A stretch of DNA of 64,000 nucleotides from the NCBI RefSeq assembly GCF_016919245.1, contig NZ_JAFEJA010000001.1, forward strand, positions 4,975,501 to 5,039,500. Direction: 5' to 3'. Shown one piece after another: positions 19,129 to 26,828 of the stretch; the first letter of the stretch is position 1, and each line of letters opens with the position of its first letter. The stretch comes from Streptomyces zhihengii (GTDB taxonomy: Bacteria > Actinomycetota > Actinomycetes > Streptomycetales > Streptomycetaceae). The position numbers and the translations under genes were made by a program. A model generated the notes under the pieces. It was not told where the DNA came from. It did no database searches and saw nothing but the letters and a program-made list of their open reading frames with translations.

Positions 19129-20679
19129 GTGAGACACCATGCGGCACCGACACGGCACATTCCGGCGGTCCTCACCGCCGTACTCGGGCTCACCCTGACA
19201 GCCCTCGCACCCGCAGCCCAGGCGCGCACCGCGCCCCCTGCCCCGCCCACCGTGGCGGCCGCCTTCACGGAGGCCGCCGAGGAGTTCGACGTCCCGCGGG
19301 ACGTGCTCGTCGCCGTCGGGTACGGCGAGAGCCGGCTCGACGGGCACGAGGGGCGGCCCAGCCAGGCCCGCGGCTACGGCGTGATGCACCTGGTGGACAA
19401 CCCGCGTCAGCAGACCCTGCGCGAGGCGTCCAGGCTCACCGGCGTCCCGGTCGGGACGCTGCGCCGCGACACCGCCGCCAACATCCGCGGCGGCGCCGCC
19501 GTCCTGCGCGCCCGTGCCGACGCCGCCGGGCTCACCGGCGCCGAACGCGACCGCCCCGCCGCCTGGTACGAGGCGGTGGCGCGCTACGGGGGCTCCTCCG
19601 ACGACCGCGCCGCCCGCTTCTACGCCGACGGCGTCTACGACCTGCTCGTCCAGGGCGTCCACGCCCGCGCGGAGGACGGCTCCGCCGTCACCGTCCGGCC
19701 CACGGCGGTCGAGCCCGACCGCGGCGCCTACGCCGACGCGGCGCCGCTGGTCGCCGCGCCCGACTACCCGTCCGCCCTCTGGGTCCCGGCCAGCACCAGC
19801 AACTACAAGGTGGGGCGCACCTCCGCGATCACGGCGGTCGTCGTGCACGTCACCCAGGGCTCGTACGCGGGCACCATCAGCTGGATCCAGAACCCCGCGT
19901 CCCAGGTCAGCGCCCACTACGTCGTCCGCTCCTCGGACGGCCAGGTGACGCAGATGGTCCGCGAGAAGGACACCGCCTGGCACGCCAGGTCCGGCAACCC
20001 GTACTCCGTCGGCATCGAGCACGAGGGCTGGGTCGACCAGCCGTCCTGGTTCACCGACGCGATGTACCGCTCCTCCGCGGCGCTCACCCGCTCGATCGCC
20101 GACCGCTACGGCGTCCCCAAGGACCGGGCGCACATCGTGGGCCATGTGGAGGTCCCGGGGAACGACCACACCGACCCCGGCCCGCACTGGGACTGGAACC
20201 GCTACATGCAGCTCGTGGGCGGCAGCTCGACGGCCCCGCCGCAGCTCACCTTCTCCTCGTACGCCACGCTGCGCGCCGGTTCGACGGGCGCCCAGGTCAG
20301 TGCTGCTCAGTGGCTGCTGAACGCCCAGGGCTTCAACGCCGGTGCGGTGGACGGCGACTTCGGCACCGGGACGGCCGCCGCCGTCCGCGCGTTCCAGACG
20401 GCGAAGGGCCTCGCCGCGGACGGGACGGTGGGCCCGAAGACCTGGACGGCCCTGCTCTCGGCCGGCGCCCGGCCGGTGCTGAAGCAGGGCTCCACCGGTG
20501 AGGCCGTGCAGCGCCTCCAGCGTGCGCTGACGGCCGCGCTGGCCCGGACGGTCTCCGCCGACGGCATCTTCGGCTCGGGCACCGCGCAGGCGGTCCGCGA
20601 CTACCAGTCGGCCCGCGGCCTCACCGTCGACGCCGAGGTGGGCCCGGCGACCTGGGGCGCCCTCCAGGCCGGCCGCTGA
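19129..20679 (+). CDS. Secreted peptidoglycan hydrolase: lysozyme-like, amidase_2 and two PG-binding modules
   Basis: 516 residues. Signal peptide at 1-33 (hydrophobic IPAVLTAVLGLTLTALAPAA, then AQA). Residues about 40-180 resemble a transglycosylase-like fold (LVAVGYGESRLDGHEG with a candidate catalytic Glu, GYGVMHL, IRGGAAVLRA). Residues about 205-345 are an amidase_2 domain: VVVHVTQGS (His), GIEHEGW and GHVEVPGNDHTDPGPHWDW. Two PG_binding_1 repeats follow (LRAGSTGAQVSAAQWLLNA and LKQGSTGEAVQRLQRAL). Likely role: cleavage of the MurNAc-L-Ala bond during wall remodelling. GTG start after CGGAGG. Monocistronic between two hairpins. Confidence 0.9.
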   Translation: MRHHAAPTRHIPAVLTAVLGLTLTALAPAAQARTAPPAPPTVAAAFTEAAEEFDVPRDVLVAVGYGESRLDGHEGRPSQARGYGVMHLVDNPRQQTLREASRLTGVPVGTLRRDTAANIRGGAAVLRARADAAGLTGAERDRPAAWYEAVARYGGSSDDRAARFYADGVYDLLVQGVHARAEDGSAVTVRPTAVEPDRGAYADAAPLVAAPDYPSALWVPASTSNYKVGRTSAITAVVVHVTQGSYAGTISWIQNPASQVSAHYVVRSSDGQVTQMVREKDTAWHARSGNPYSVGIEHEGWVDQPSWFTDAMYRSSAALTRSIADRYGVPKDRAHIVGHVEVPGNDHTDPGPHWDWNRYMQLVGGSSTAPPQLTFSSYATLRAGSTGAQVSAAQWLLNAQGFNAGAVDGDFGTGTAAAVRAFQTAKGLAADGTVGPKTWTALLSAGARPVLKQGSTGEAVQRLQRALTAALARTVSADGIFGSGTAQAVRDYQSARGLTVDAEVGPATWGALQAGR

Positions 20680-20704
20680 GGCCCGCGCAGGCCACCGATC
20701 CACC

Positions 20705-20739
20705 GGCCCCGGCAGGGACGCACCGCTCCTGCCGGGGCC
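20705..20739 (+). terminator. Hairpin terminator after the amidase gene
   Basis: 12-bp perfect arms GGCCCCGGCAGG/CCTGCCGGGGCC with an 11-nt loop, 26 bp after the stop. The rest of the spacer to 20979 shows no gene. Confidence 0.75.
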
Positions 20740-20979
20740 TTCGCGCGGGCCGCGCGACGACTTCCGCGCGTGCCGCCGCGACCTGACGGGGGGGCGGGGT
20801 GCTGTGCCGTGCGCGTGCGCTGTGCGGCGACCCAGCACGGCAGGGCGCCGTATCGGCGACCGGTCCCGGGGCGCAGCGTGGCGCAGAGTTGCGCGGCCTC
20901 GATGGAGGACGCCGGGTACTGGATCGTCGTGCACGGCTTCTAGGCTTCGCGATGCCGGACGACGAGGGAAGCAGGCGCT

Positions 20980-21504
20980 GTGAGCAGAGGGATCCATGGC
21001 TTCGAGCCGACGTTCCTGGTCGGGATCGAGGAGGTGCGGCGGGCGCACGGGCCACGTCTGGCGGCGCTCGCCGGGCGGCGGCTTACGGGGTTCGCCGTGG
21101 TCCGGTTCGTCGAGGACGGGGACTGGTTCGCCGATCTTCCGATTGTGCTGGACTTCGACGGCGTCCGGGTGGAGGTCTGCCACTGGAAGCTCGACGAACT
21201 CTCGATCGGCTGGAACGAGATCGACACGACGGCGGCCGTCACGGGGTGGGAGTGGTCCGAGTTCACTCCTCGGTGGTCCGGCGACCACGAGTGCCTCGAA
21301 CCGCTCGTCGGACGTGTCCTGACCGAGGCCCGGCTGCTGGAGTGGCGGCCGAGGCCACCGGGGCGCGACCTGGCGGCCGGGACGGTGGCCGTCGAGTTCG
21401 CCTTCGGCGAGGACGTCCTGCGGATCACCAACGGGCTCGACGAGAACTTCCTGGATACCGGTGCGGCGCATCCCGACTACGTCCGGCACGAACTGATCCG
21501 CTGA
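20980..21504 (+). CDS. Hypothetical protein, 174 residues
   Basis: I do not recognise this family. It is a soluble, acidic, tryptophan-rich protein without signal peptide or membrane segment (WEWSEFTPRW, HWKLDELSIGWNEID), suggesting an all-beta fold such as a SMI1/immunity-like or DUF protein. The GTG start follows a purine-rich stretch (GAGGGAAGCAGG). Its codons look less GC-biased than those of core genes, fitting a later acquisition. No cotranscribed partner: an opposite-strand gene lies 42 bp downstream. The coding call rests on the open frame, its unbiased amino-acid composition and the intact end. Confidence 0.6.
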   Translation: MSRGIHGFEPTFLVGIEEVRRAHGPRLAALAGRRLTGFAVVRFVEDGDWFADLPIVLDFDGVRVEVCHWKLDELSIGWNEIDTTAAVTGWEWSEFTPRWSGDHECLEPLVGRVLTEARLLEWRPRPPGRDLAAGTVAVEFAFGEDVLRITNGLDENFLDTGAAHPDYVRHELIR

Positions 21505-21546
21505 GCGGGGACCCTCGTCGCCGGGGCGGAACACCTGCGGGCGGGA

Positions 21547-21876
21547 TCAGGCGGGCGGCTTGGTGTCGCCGACGAGGCGCAGGGCCGCCGGGCGTTCGAC
21601 GGCGAACTCGCCGATCTCCAGGGCCGCTTCCCGCCAGTGCCCCGCGAGGTAGTGCAGGTACTCGCTGTCGTGGCGGTAGTCCGGCGGCGGGGACTCCGGT
21701 GTGGTCGGCCAGAGCATGGTGACGGCGAAGCGGACCGCGTGCAGGGCCGACCCGACGTGCGGGTCGGCGCCGTTCTCCAGACGCACCAGCAACTGGAGCC
21801 GGCTGGCGATGTCGGTGAGCTCCTCGTAGGCCTTGGCGCGCTGGCGCACGCGGGCGGCCTCGATGTCGGCGTTCAC
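21547..21876 (-). CDS. Hypothetical protein, 109 residues
   Basis: Small soluble protein, unknown function. The N-terminal half is a probable amphipathic helix (ARVRQRAKAYEELTDIASRL) and the C-terminal half has YRHDSEYLHYLAGHWREAA. ATG start after GGGAGACACCG. It lies 70 bp downstream of the larger helix-turn-helix gene on the same strand, so the two may be cotranscribed. This pairing, near XRE/DUF397 genes, is common in Streptomyces accessory regions (recall). Confidence 0.65.
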   Translation of the reverse strand: MNADIEAARVRQRAKAYEELTDIASRLQLLVRLENGADPHVGSALHAVRFAVTMLWPTTPESPPPDYRHDSEYLHYLAGHWREAALEIGEFAVERPAALRLVGDTKPPA

Positions 21877-21946
21877 GGTGTCTCCCGTACTCGATGGGGC
21901 GGTTCGGTGGGGCGGACGGAGGGGCCGGCTCTGTCGGGCGGACGGT

Positions 21947-22951
21947 TCACGCGGCCTCGGCCCGGGTCGCCTCGGCGGCCAGTCGGCAGTCGCGGCAGGG
22001 GCCGGGTTCCGCCGCGCGGATGACGCGCTTGCAGGTGCCGGTGCAGTCGTGCATGGGGTGGACGACCTCGGGTGGGGGCAGGTCGGGGAGCCGCGGAGGC
22101 AGGTGGACGGTGAGGCGGTGCGCGAGGAGCGCCGCCGGGCGTCTCACGGGGTGCGGCAGGCCGCCGGTCAGGGTGTGGCGGACGGTCTCGGGGGTGATCC
22201 CGCGCTCCAGCCAGGCGGCGACGGCGGGCGCGAGACGCCGGACGTCCGTCTCACCGAGGATCAGGCGGGGATCGTCGCGCCGGAGGCCGGCGAGGAGGTC
22301 GGCGGCCGTGCGGTGGATCTCCGGGGCGAGGGGCTGAGGGAGCGGGGGCCGCAGTGGCGCGGGTGCGGGTGCGGGTGCGGGTTCGCGTTCCGGCTCGGCT
22401 TCGCGTTCCGGTGCGCGTTCCGGCTCGGGTTCCGGTGCCCGCCGGGGTACCGGCGCCGGTGCGGGCTGCGGCGGCGGTGCGGCTTCCCGTGGCGGCTCCG
22501 GGGCGTCCGCGGGCGGCTCCGCCGGTACCGGCGTCCGCTCCGGCTCCGCCGGGGGCTCCGGGGCCGGGGGCACCGAACCGGCTGCCGCGTCCGGGTGGTT
22601 GTGCGACACGGTGCGGGTGACCACCCGTCCGCCGGGCAGGCGCTCGACCGTGCGCGCCAGGTAGGAGTGCGCCTCCAGCTCGCGCAGGGCGGCGGCGATG
22701 CGCGCCTCGCTCTCCGGGAAGCGGTCGGCGAGCACCTTGATGCCGACCTTCGCGCCGTCGGGCAGCGACTGGATGTGCACGGCGAGCCCGATCGCGGTGA
22801 GTGACAACGCGCCGTGCTGGGCGAGGTGGTTGCCGACGATCGTGAAGCGGCTGGTGTGGATCGCGTTCACGTGGATCACGCCGAAGGCGGTGACACGGCG
22901 GCGAACGCGGTACTGGGCGCGCGAGGGCGCGCTAATCTGCTCGGTATCCAT
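21947..22951 (-). CDS. Helix-turn-helix protein with Pro/Glu-rich linker and zinc-knuckle-like end
   Basis: 334 residues. Residues about 25-110 look like a winged helix found in Streptomyces replication-initiator-like DNA-binding proteins (LSLTAIGLAVHIQSLPDGAK, LADRFPESEARIAAALREL). Residues about 125-205 are almost only Pro, Ala, Glu and Arg. Residues about 210-285 form a second helical region. A C-terminal CTGTC...CRDC set of cysteines preceded by HDC could bind zinc. ATG at 22951. No membrane segment. Probable DNA-binding regulator; the two halves may contact DNA and a partner separately. Target unknown. Confidence 0.7.
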   Translation of the reverse strand: MDTEQISAPSRAQYRVRRRVTAFGVIHVNAIHTSRFTIVGNHLAQHGALSLTAIGLAVHIQSLPDGAKVGIKVLADRFPESEARIAAALRELEAHSYLARTVERLPGGRVVTRTVSHNHPDAAAGSVPPAPEPPAEPERTPVPAEPPADAPEPPREAAPPPQPAPAPVPRRAPEPEPERAPEREAEPEREPAPAPAPAPLRPPLPQPLAPEIHRTAADLLAGLRRDDPRLILGETDVRRLAPAVAAWLERGITPETVRHTLTGGLPHPVRRPAALLAHRLTVHLPPRLPDLPPPEVVHPMHDCTGTCKRVIRAAEPGPCRDCRLAAEATRAEAA

Positions 22952-23072
22952 CGGGAAGCCCTAACTTCCTCGGTGGTCAGGCCCTCGATCGGGATGCCAG
23001 TCCCGGCCGGGGGCCGACGCATGTCTGCGGTTGTCGCCGCGAGCATATGCCCGTCAACCCACCCGAAATCCA

Positions 23073-23105
23073 GCCCGATCGGGCAAAGTCACCCGTGCGA
23101 GTGAC
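23073..23105. promoter_or_regulatory. Palindromes in the 292-bp spacer 22952-23243
   Basis: A 12-bp palindrome GCCCGATCGGGC (23073-23084) and an inverted repeat GTCAC-N8-GTGAC (23088-23105), with a third GTGAC at 23116. They lie upstream of the helix-turn-helix gene and downstream of the anti-sigma-type ATPase gene. Candidate operators; protein unknown. Confidence 0.35.
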
Positions 23106-23243
23106 GAAGCGTCAGGTGACGTCGGTGAGGGTGGGGAGGGGTGGTTTCCCCGGTTCTTTCCGGAGTTCTTTGATCTTCTTGCGTCCCGGGCGGGCGCGTC
23201 GCGGCACACCGCGTCGCAGTCCTCCGCGACCCGGTCCGACCTG

Positions 23244-23681
23244 CTACGGGACGAGGTCCAGCTCCGCCCAGACGGTCTTGCGGGGCGCCGGTCCGAGGGC
23301 CACGCCCCAGCGGTCGGCCAGCGCCCCGACGATCAGCAGGCCCCGGCCGGACTCGTCGTCGGCCGGCGCGAAAGGGGCGCCGGAGGCGGGCGGGAGCCGG
23401 TCGTCCCGGGTGTCGGTGACGGCGATCCGCAGAAGCTCCCCGTCGTCCCGGACGGCGAGCTCCAGCCGGAAGTCCCGGCCGGGTAGGCGGCCATGGGTCG
23501 CCGCGTTGGCCGCCAGCTCGGCGACGATCTGCGCGGCGGCCTCCGATGGCAGCCCCCAGGAGTCGAGTCGGGCGCAGGTCAGCAGGCGGGCGAGCCTGGC
23601 ACCCCGGCGGGTGGGGGAGAGCAGCACGGTGAACTGCCGGTCCGGAGCGGAGGTTTCGGTTCGGGTGATTTCCTGATGCAC
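23244..23681 (-). CDS. RsbW-like ATP-binding protein (HATPase_c_2)
   Basis: 145 residues from a GTG at 23681. GHKL ATPase of the anti-sigma/regulatory kinase type. N box AELAANAATHG, G1 box VTDTRDDRLPP (a weak G1, lacking the usual DxGxG), G2 box SGRGLLIVGALADRW, and end GPAPRKTVWAEL. Streptomyces carry dozens of these, typically beside XRE/DUF397 genes as here. The frame could extend to 23975, but that part overlaps the divergent XRE gene and has low-complexity composition, so it is rejected. Role: probably binds a STAS or sigma-like partner not encoded nearby. Confidence 0.82.
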   Translation of the reverse strand: MHQEITRTETSAPDRQFTVLLSPTRRGARLARLLTCARLDSWGLPSEAAAQIVAELAANAATHGRLPGRDFRLELAVRDDGELLRIAVTDTRDDRLPPASGAPFAPADDESGRGLLIVGALADRWGVALGPAPRKTVWAELDLVP

Positions 23682-23829
23682 GTCACTCAGCGTGGCCGCC
23701 CGGTGTCTACGCTGACCACAGCGGCACGTGTACGGACAGTGACTGTCCCGGTGGTGTACGGACGTGTCCACCCGGTACGGCGGACCGCTCACGACACGGT
23801 ACGGGCGGCGGGCGGAGGCGGATGTCGCG

Positions 23830-24681
23830 ATGGTGGACGAGGGTGCGGACGAGGCGGACCGGGACGTCGAGCTGGAGGACGACGACTCGGGAGCGGTCAT
23901 CGCGGCCGTGGGGCGGCAGGTCAGGCTGTGGCGGGAGGCGGCCGGCCTGCGCGCGGCCGAGCTGGGCGCTGCCATCGGATACGGCGAGAACCAGGTCTAC
24001 AAGGTCGAGGTCGGCAAGCGGATTCCGAAGCCGGAGTTCCTGGACAGGGCGGACGAGGTCCTCGGCGCGGGCGGGAAGCTGGCCGCGATGAAGAAGGACG
24101 TGGCGGAGGCGCGGTACCCGAAGAAGGTGCGGGACCTGGCGAAGCTGGAGCGCGAGGCGGTCGAGCTCGGCTCGTACAGCAACCACAATCTGCACGGCCT
24201 GCTCCAGACCGAGGAGTACGCCCGCGCGCTGTACGAGATGCGGCGGCCGGCGTTCGGCGCGGACCAGATCGCCCGGTACGTGGCGGCCAGGATGGCGCGG
24301 CAGGAGATCTTCGGCGCAGAGCCCCTCAGGATGCTGACCTTCGTTCTGGAGGAGGTCACGGTCAGACGGCCTCTCGGCGGCCGGGCGATCGCGCGCCGCC
24401 AGCTCGAACGCCTGCTGGATGTCGGTCGGTTGAGGCATGTGGAGATCCAGGTGATGCCGACGGACCGGGAGGACCACGCGGGCATGGGCGGCCAGTTCCA
24501 GCTGCTGAAGTTCGACGACGGTACGGCGGTGGCACACTGGGAGGGCCAGCTGTCGAACCGTCTGATCTCCGACCCCAAGGAGGTCCGGATCATCGAGCTG
24601 CGGTACGGAATTGTCCGGGCCCAGGCCCTCACTCCGCGGGAGTCCCTGGCCTTCGTCGAGAAAGTGCTGGGAGAGACATGA
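23830..24681 (+). CDS. XRE-family regulator with DUF5753 domain
   Basis: 283 residues from the ATG at 23830 (GGAGG 11 bp upstream; a GTG at 23764 would add 22 residues and cannot be excluded). Helix-turn-helix at about 20-75 (VGRQVRLWREAAGLRAAELG and GENQVYKVEVGKRIPKPE). The C-terminal DUF5753-type region runs about 100-280 (SYSNHNLHGLLQTEEYARAL, LLDVGRLRHVEIQVMP, FQLLKFDDGTAVAHWEG). These regulators are nearly always paired with a small DUF397 protein, here overlapping by ATGA. Some pairs control development or antibiotic genes (BldB/WhiJ-like systems, recall). Confidence 0.88.
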   Translation: MVDEGADEADRDVELEDDDSGAVIAAVGRQVRLWREAAGLRAAELGAAIGYGENQVYKVEVGKRIPKPEFLDRADEVLGAGGKLAAMKKDVAEARYPKKVRDLAKLEREAVELGSYSNHNLHGLLQTEEYARALYEMRRPAFGADQIARYVAARMARQEIFGAEPLRMLTFVLEEVTVRRPLGGRAIARRQLERLLDVGRLRHVEIQVMPTDREDHAGMGGQFQLLKFDDGTAVAHWEGQLSNRLISDPKEVRIIELRYGIVRAQALTPRESLAFVEKVLGET

Positions 24682-24884
24682 GCCGCAGGACCGCAGACGG
24701 CGACGGCGCGACGCCGGAGTGGGTCAAGAGCAGCTACAGCAGCAACGACGGCCCCGAGTGCGTCGAGTGCGCCGCCACCCCCGGTGCGATCCGCGTCCGC
24801 GACTCCAAGGACCCCGCCGGGCCCGAGCTCGGCTTCGCGCCCGGGGTGTGGGCCGCCTTCGTGGTCTACGCGTCCCGAGGCTGA
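24678..24884 (+). CDS. DUF397 small protein
   Basis: 68 residues. WVKSSYSSNDGPECVECA followed by IRVRDSKDP and a final W..FV is the DUF397 signature. Start ATG overlaps the stop of the XRE gene (ATGA), so production is translationally coupled. Such proteins probably bind the DUF5753 regulator and modulate it. It ends 4 bp from the convergent TetR gene. Confidence 0.93.
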   Translation: MSRRTADGDGATPEWVKSSYSSNDGPECVECAATPGAIRVRDSKDPAGPELGFAPGVWAAFVVYASRG

Positions 24885-24888
24885 CGCC

Positions 24889-25500
24889 TCAGCGCCCGGC
24901 GCCCCACTCGGGGGCCGGGTCCTCGTCGAGGAGTGGGCGCAGGGCGCCCACCACCGCGCCGATGCACACGTCGCGCAGTTCCTCGCGGGTGCAGGTCTCC
25001 TCGACGAGCCAGTCCAGGCAGAGGACTTGGACGAAGACCAGCCAGCTCTTGAGCACGCCCGAGACGGCTGCCCGGTTGCGGGCGTCGGTGAGCGGCAGGG
25101 CGCCCAGCAGCTTCTCCCGCAGGGCGTCCAGCTCGTCCGTGATGATCGTCTGGATGAGGCGGTCGCCCGCCAGGAACCGGTTCGCGGCCAGGACGGTGTG
25201 GCGGTTGGCGGCGAAGTAGCCGATGTGGGCGTCCAGGCCCTCGGTGAGCTGTTCGGTGAACGTCTCCGCGGGGTCGACCCTGGTGCTGGCCAGCAACTGC
25301 CCGGCGACCTGGGCGTAGAGCGAGGCGAACAGCTCCCGCTTGCCGGGGAAGTGGCGGTAGAGCAGCGCGCGTGACACCCCCGCCCGTTCGGCGATCTCCT
25401 CCATCGTCACGTCCTCGTAGGGCTGTGCGGCGAAGAGGGTGGCGGCGACGTCCAGGAGCTGGGCGCGCCGCTGTTCGGGCGTGAGGCGCTGGCGGGGCAT
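24889..25500 (-). CDS. TetR-family transcriptional regulator
   Basis: 203 residues. N-terminal DNA-binding domain with helix-turn-helix MEEIAERAGVSRALLYRHFPGKRELF. The C-terminal ligand domain of about 140 residues is hydrophobic-helical (VLKSWLVFVQVLCLDWLVEE). Divergent from a small membrane protein gene 89 bp away, with two nearly identical 18-bp sites between them. It most likely represses that gene and itself. Ligand unknown. Confidence 0.92.
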   Translation of the reverse strand: MPRQRLTPEQRRAQLLDVAATLFAAQPYEDVTMEEIAERAGVSRALLYRHFPGKRELFASLYAQVAGQLLASTRVDPAETFTEQLTEGLDAHIGYFAANRHTVLAANRFLAGDRLIQTIITDELDALREKLLGALPLTDARNRAAVSGVLKSWLVFVQVLCLDWLVEETCTREELRDVCIGAVVGALRPLLDEDPAPEWGAGR

Positions 25501-25513
25501 CCGCCGATCCTAC

Positions 25514-25562
25514 TTGACACGCGTCTACTAGCGGCGGAGTCTGGTTGACACACGTCTACTAG
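25514..25562. promoter_or_regulatory. Twin operator sites for the TetR regulator
   Basis: TTGACACGCGTCTACTAG (25514-25531) and TTGACACACGTCTACTAG (25545-25562): 17 of 18 bases identical, 31 bp (about three helical turns) apart. They sit in the short spacer between the divergent TetR and DUF4345-like genes. Each contains a GAC-N4-GTC inverted core, as expected for a TetR dimer site. Confidence 0.75.
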
Positions 25563-25589
25563 TGCGCTTCCGGCGGAGGGCGGCAGGTC

Positions 25590-26021
25590 ATGGCGAAGGC
25601 GAAGGCACTGCGGGGGCTCGTGCTCACGATGGGGTACGCCTGTCTGGCGATCGGGCTCGGGCACGTCCTGCTGGGCAACGCGGTCGTGCCGGGCGCCGAG
25701 GACGCCGGGCCCACCATGGACAGCCTGGGGCGCTTCTTCGGCGCGGTCTTCGCCGGCTACGGGCTGGCCTGGCTGCTGGCGGCCCGGCGCTCGCCGATCC
25801 CCGCGTCCGCCGTGCGCTGGCTCACCGCCGTCTTCCTGCTGGGGGCGGTCGGGCGGCTGCTCTCGCTCGCCGCCGAGGGGCGCCCGCATGTCTTCCAGCT
25901 CGTGCTCACGGGCATCGAACTCGCCCTCCCGCCCGTGCTGTTCCTGCTCGCGGACGCCGACGAGAAGGCCGCGGCCGGGGCCGCCCGCGTCACGGGCGCG
26001 GCCCCCGCACAGGCCCGCTGA
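25590..26021 (+). CDS. Small membrane protein, DUF4345-like
   Basis: 143 residues, four hydrophobic helices (LRGLVLTMGYACLAIGLGHV, GRFFGAVFAGYGLAWLLAA, VRWLTAVFLLGAVGRLLSL, FQLVLTGIELALPPVLFLL). The pattern and the internal FGAVFAGYGLAW resemble DUF4345 proteins. It is the only gene divergent from the TetR regulator and so its likely target. Unknown function; a role in export or membrane stress would be a guess. The last base of its TGA abuts the stop codon of the convergent reductase gene. Confidence 0.78.
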   Translation: MAKAKALRGLVLTMGYACLAIGLGHVLLGNAVVPGAEDAGPTMDSLGRFFGAVFAGYGLAWLLAARRSPIPASAVRWLTAVFLLGAVGRLLSLAAEGRPHVFQLVLTGIELALPPVLFLLADADEKAAAGAARVTGAAPAQAR

Positions 26022-26639
26022 TCAGCTCTCCGCCCCGGCCAGGTGCTGCTTCGCGTCCTCGTAGGAGGCGTCCTCGGCCGGCGCGGCGGGCCCGTAGTGC
26101 AGGTCCAGCACCCCCAGATCCAGGGGCGTGGAGGAGAGCAGGGTCAGCGGCACGGTGTCGGAGCCGTCGCGGAAGAGGCGGTCTCCCTTGCCGACGGCGA
26201 TCGGGTGCACCAGCAGGTTGAGGTCGTCGAGCAGCCCCGCGGCCAGCAACTGCCGTACCAGGGAGACCGAACCGCTCACCGCGACGTGGCCGTCGCCCGG
26301 CTCGTTCTTCAGCGCCGTGACCGCGTCCACGAGGTCGCCCTCCAGCCGCTCCGAGTTCCGCCAGGCCCCGTCCAGCGGACGGTGCGAGACGACGACCTTG
26401 CGGGTGTCGCCGAGCTTCTTCGCGAAGTACGCGTCCTCCCCGCCCTCCGTCTCCCGCCCCGGCCACGCCTCGGCGAAGCCGTCATAGGTGGCCCGGCCCA
26501 GCAGCAGCGTGTCCGCCTGGCCGATCACACCGTCCACCGCCTGGCCCATGGCATCGCTGAAGTAGGGGAAGTGCCACTCGTGGGGGTTGTGGATGACGCC
26601 GTCGAGCGAGATGAAGAGCTGCGCGATGATCTTCTTCAT
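26022..26639 (-). CDS. Dihydrofolate-reductase-like (RibD C-terminal) protein
   Basis: 205 residues. The N-terminus KKIIAQLFISLDGVIHNPHEW, the LLLGRATYDGFAEAWPG motif and the GDGHVAVSGSVSLVRQLL stretch match the RibD_C/DHFR-like fold of NADPH-dependent reductases. These stand-alone proteins are common, usually with unknown substrate. The ATG at 26639 follows GAGGACCGGCC. It is preceded on the same strand by the lipoprotein gene, but a 189-bp spacer with tandem repeats separates them, so it is probably a separate transcription unit. Confidence 0.87.
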   Translation of the reverse strand: MKKIIAQLFISLDGVIHNPHEWHFPYFSDAMGQAVDGVIGQADTLLLGRATYDGFAEAWPGRETEGGEDAYFAKKLGDTRKVVVSHRPLDGAWRNSERLEGDLVDAVTALKNEPGDGHVAVSGSVSLVRQLLAAGLLDDLNLLVHPIAVGKGDRLFRDGSDTVPLTLLSSTPLDLGVLDLHYGPAAPAEDASYEDAKQHLAGAES

Positions 26640-26726
26640 GGCCGGTCCTCCGGTGTGGTGGGCGGCGGCTGGGCGCCGCGCTCTGTCTGTCTCCTGGTAG
26701 ACCGGCGCGGTCTCCGGAACTCATCG

Positions 26727-26818
26727 CCCACCGGCGCACGCGAACCGGAACCCGCCGCCCACCGGCGCACGCGAACCGGAACCCGCCGCCCACCGGCGCA
26801 CGCGAACCGGAACCCGCC
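26727..26818. repeat. 31-bp tandem repeat, three perfect copies
   Basis: Three head-to-tail 31-bp units, each starting CCCACCGGCGCACGCGAACC, at 26727, 26758 and 26789 (the third loses its last base). They fill the spacer between the lipoprotein gene end and the reductase gene start. No spacers between units. Confidence 0.9.
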
Positions 26819-26828
26819 CGCGCCGCCG

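Noticed and set aside
21947..22951. Plasmid replication initiator
   Set aside because: Only the N-terminal winged-helix is suggestive; no origin iterons, partition or transfer genes nearby.
26727..26818. 31-bp repeats as a CRISPR array
   Set aside because: Units abut directly with no spacers, and no cas genes are in the window.
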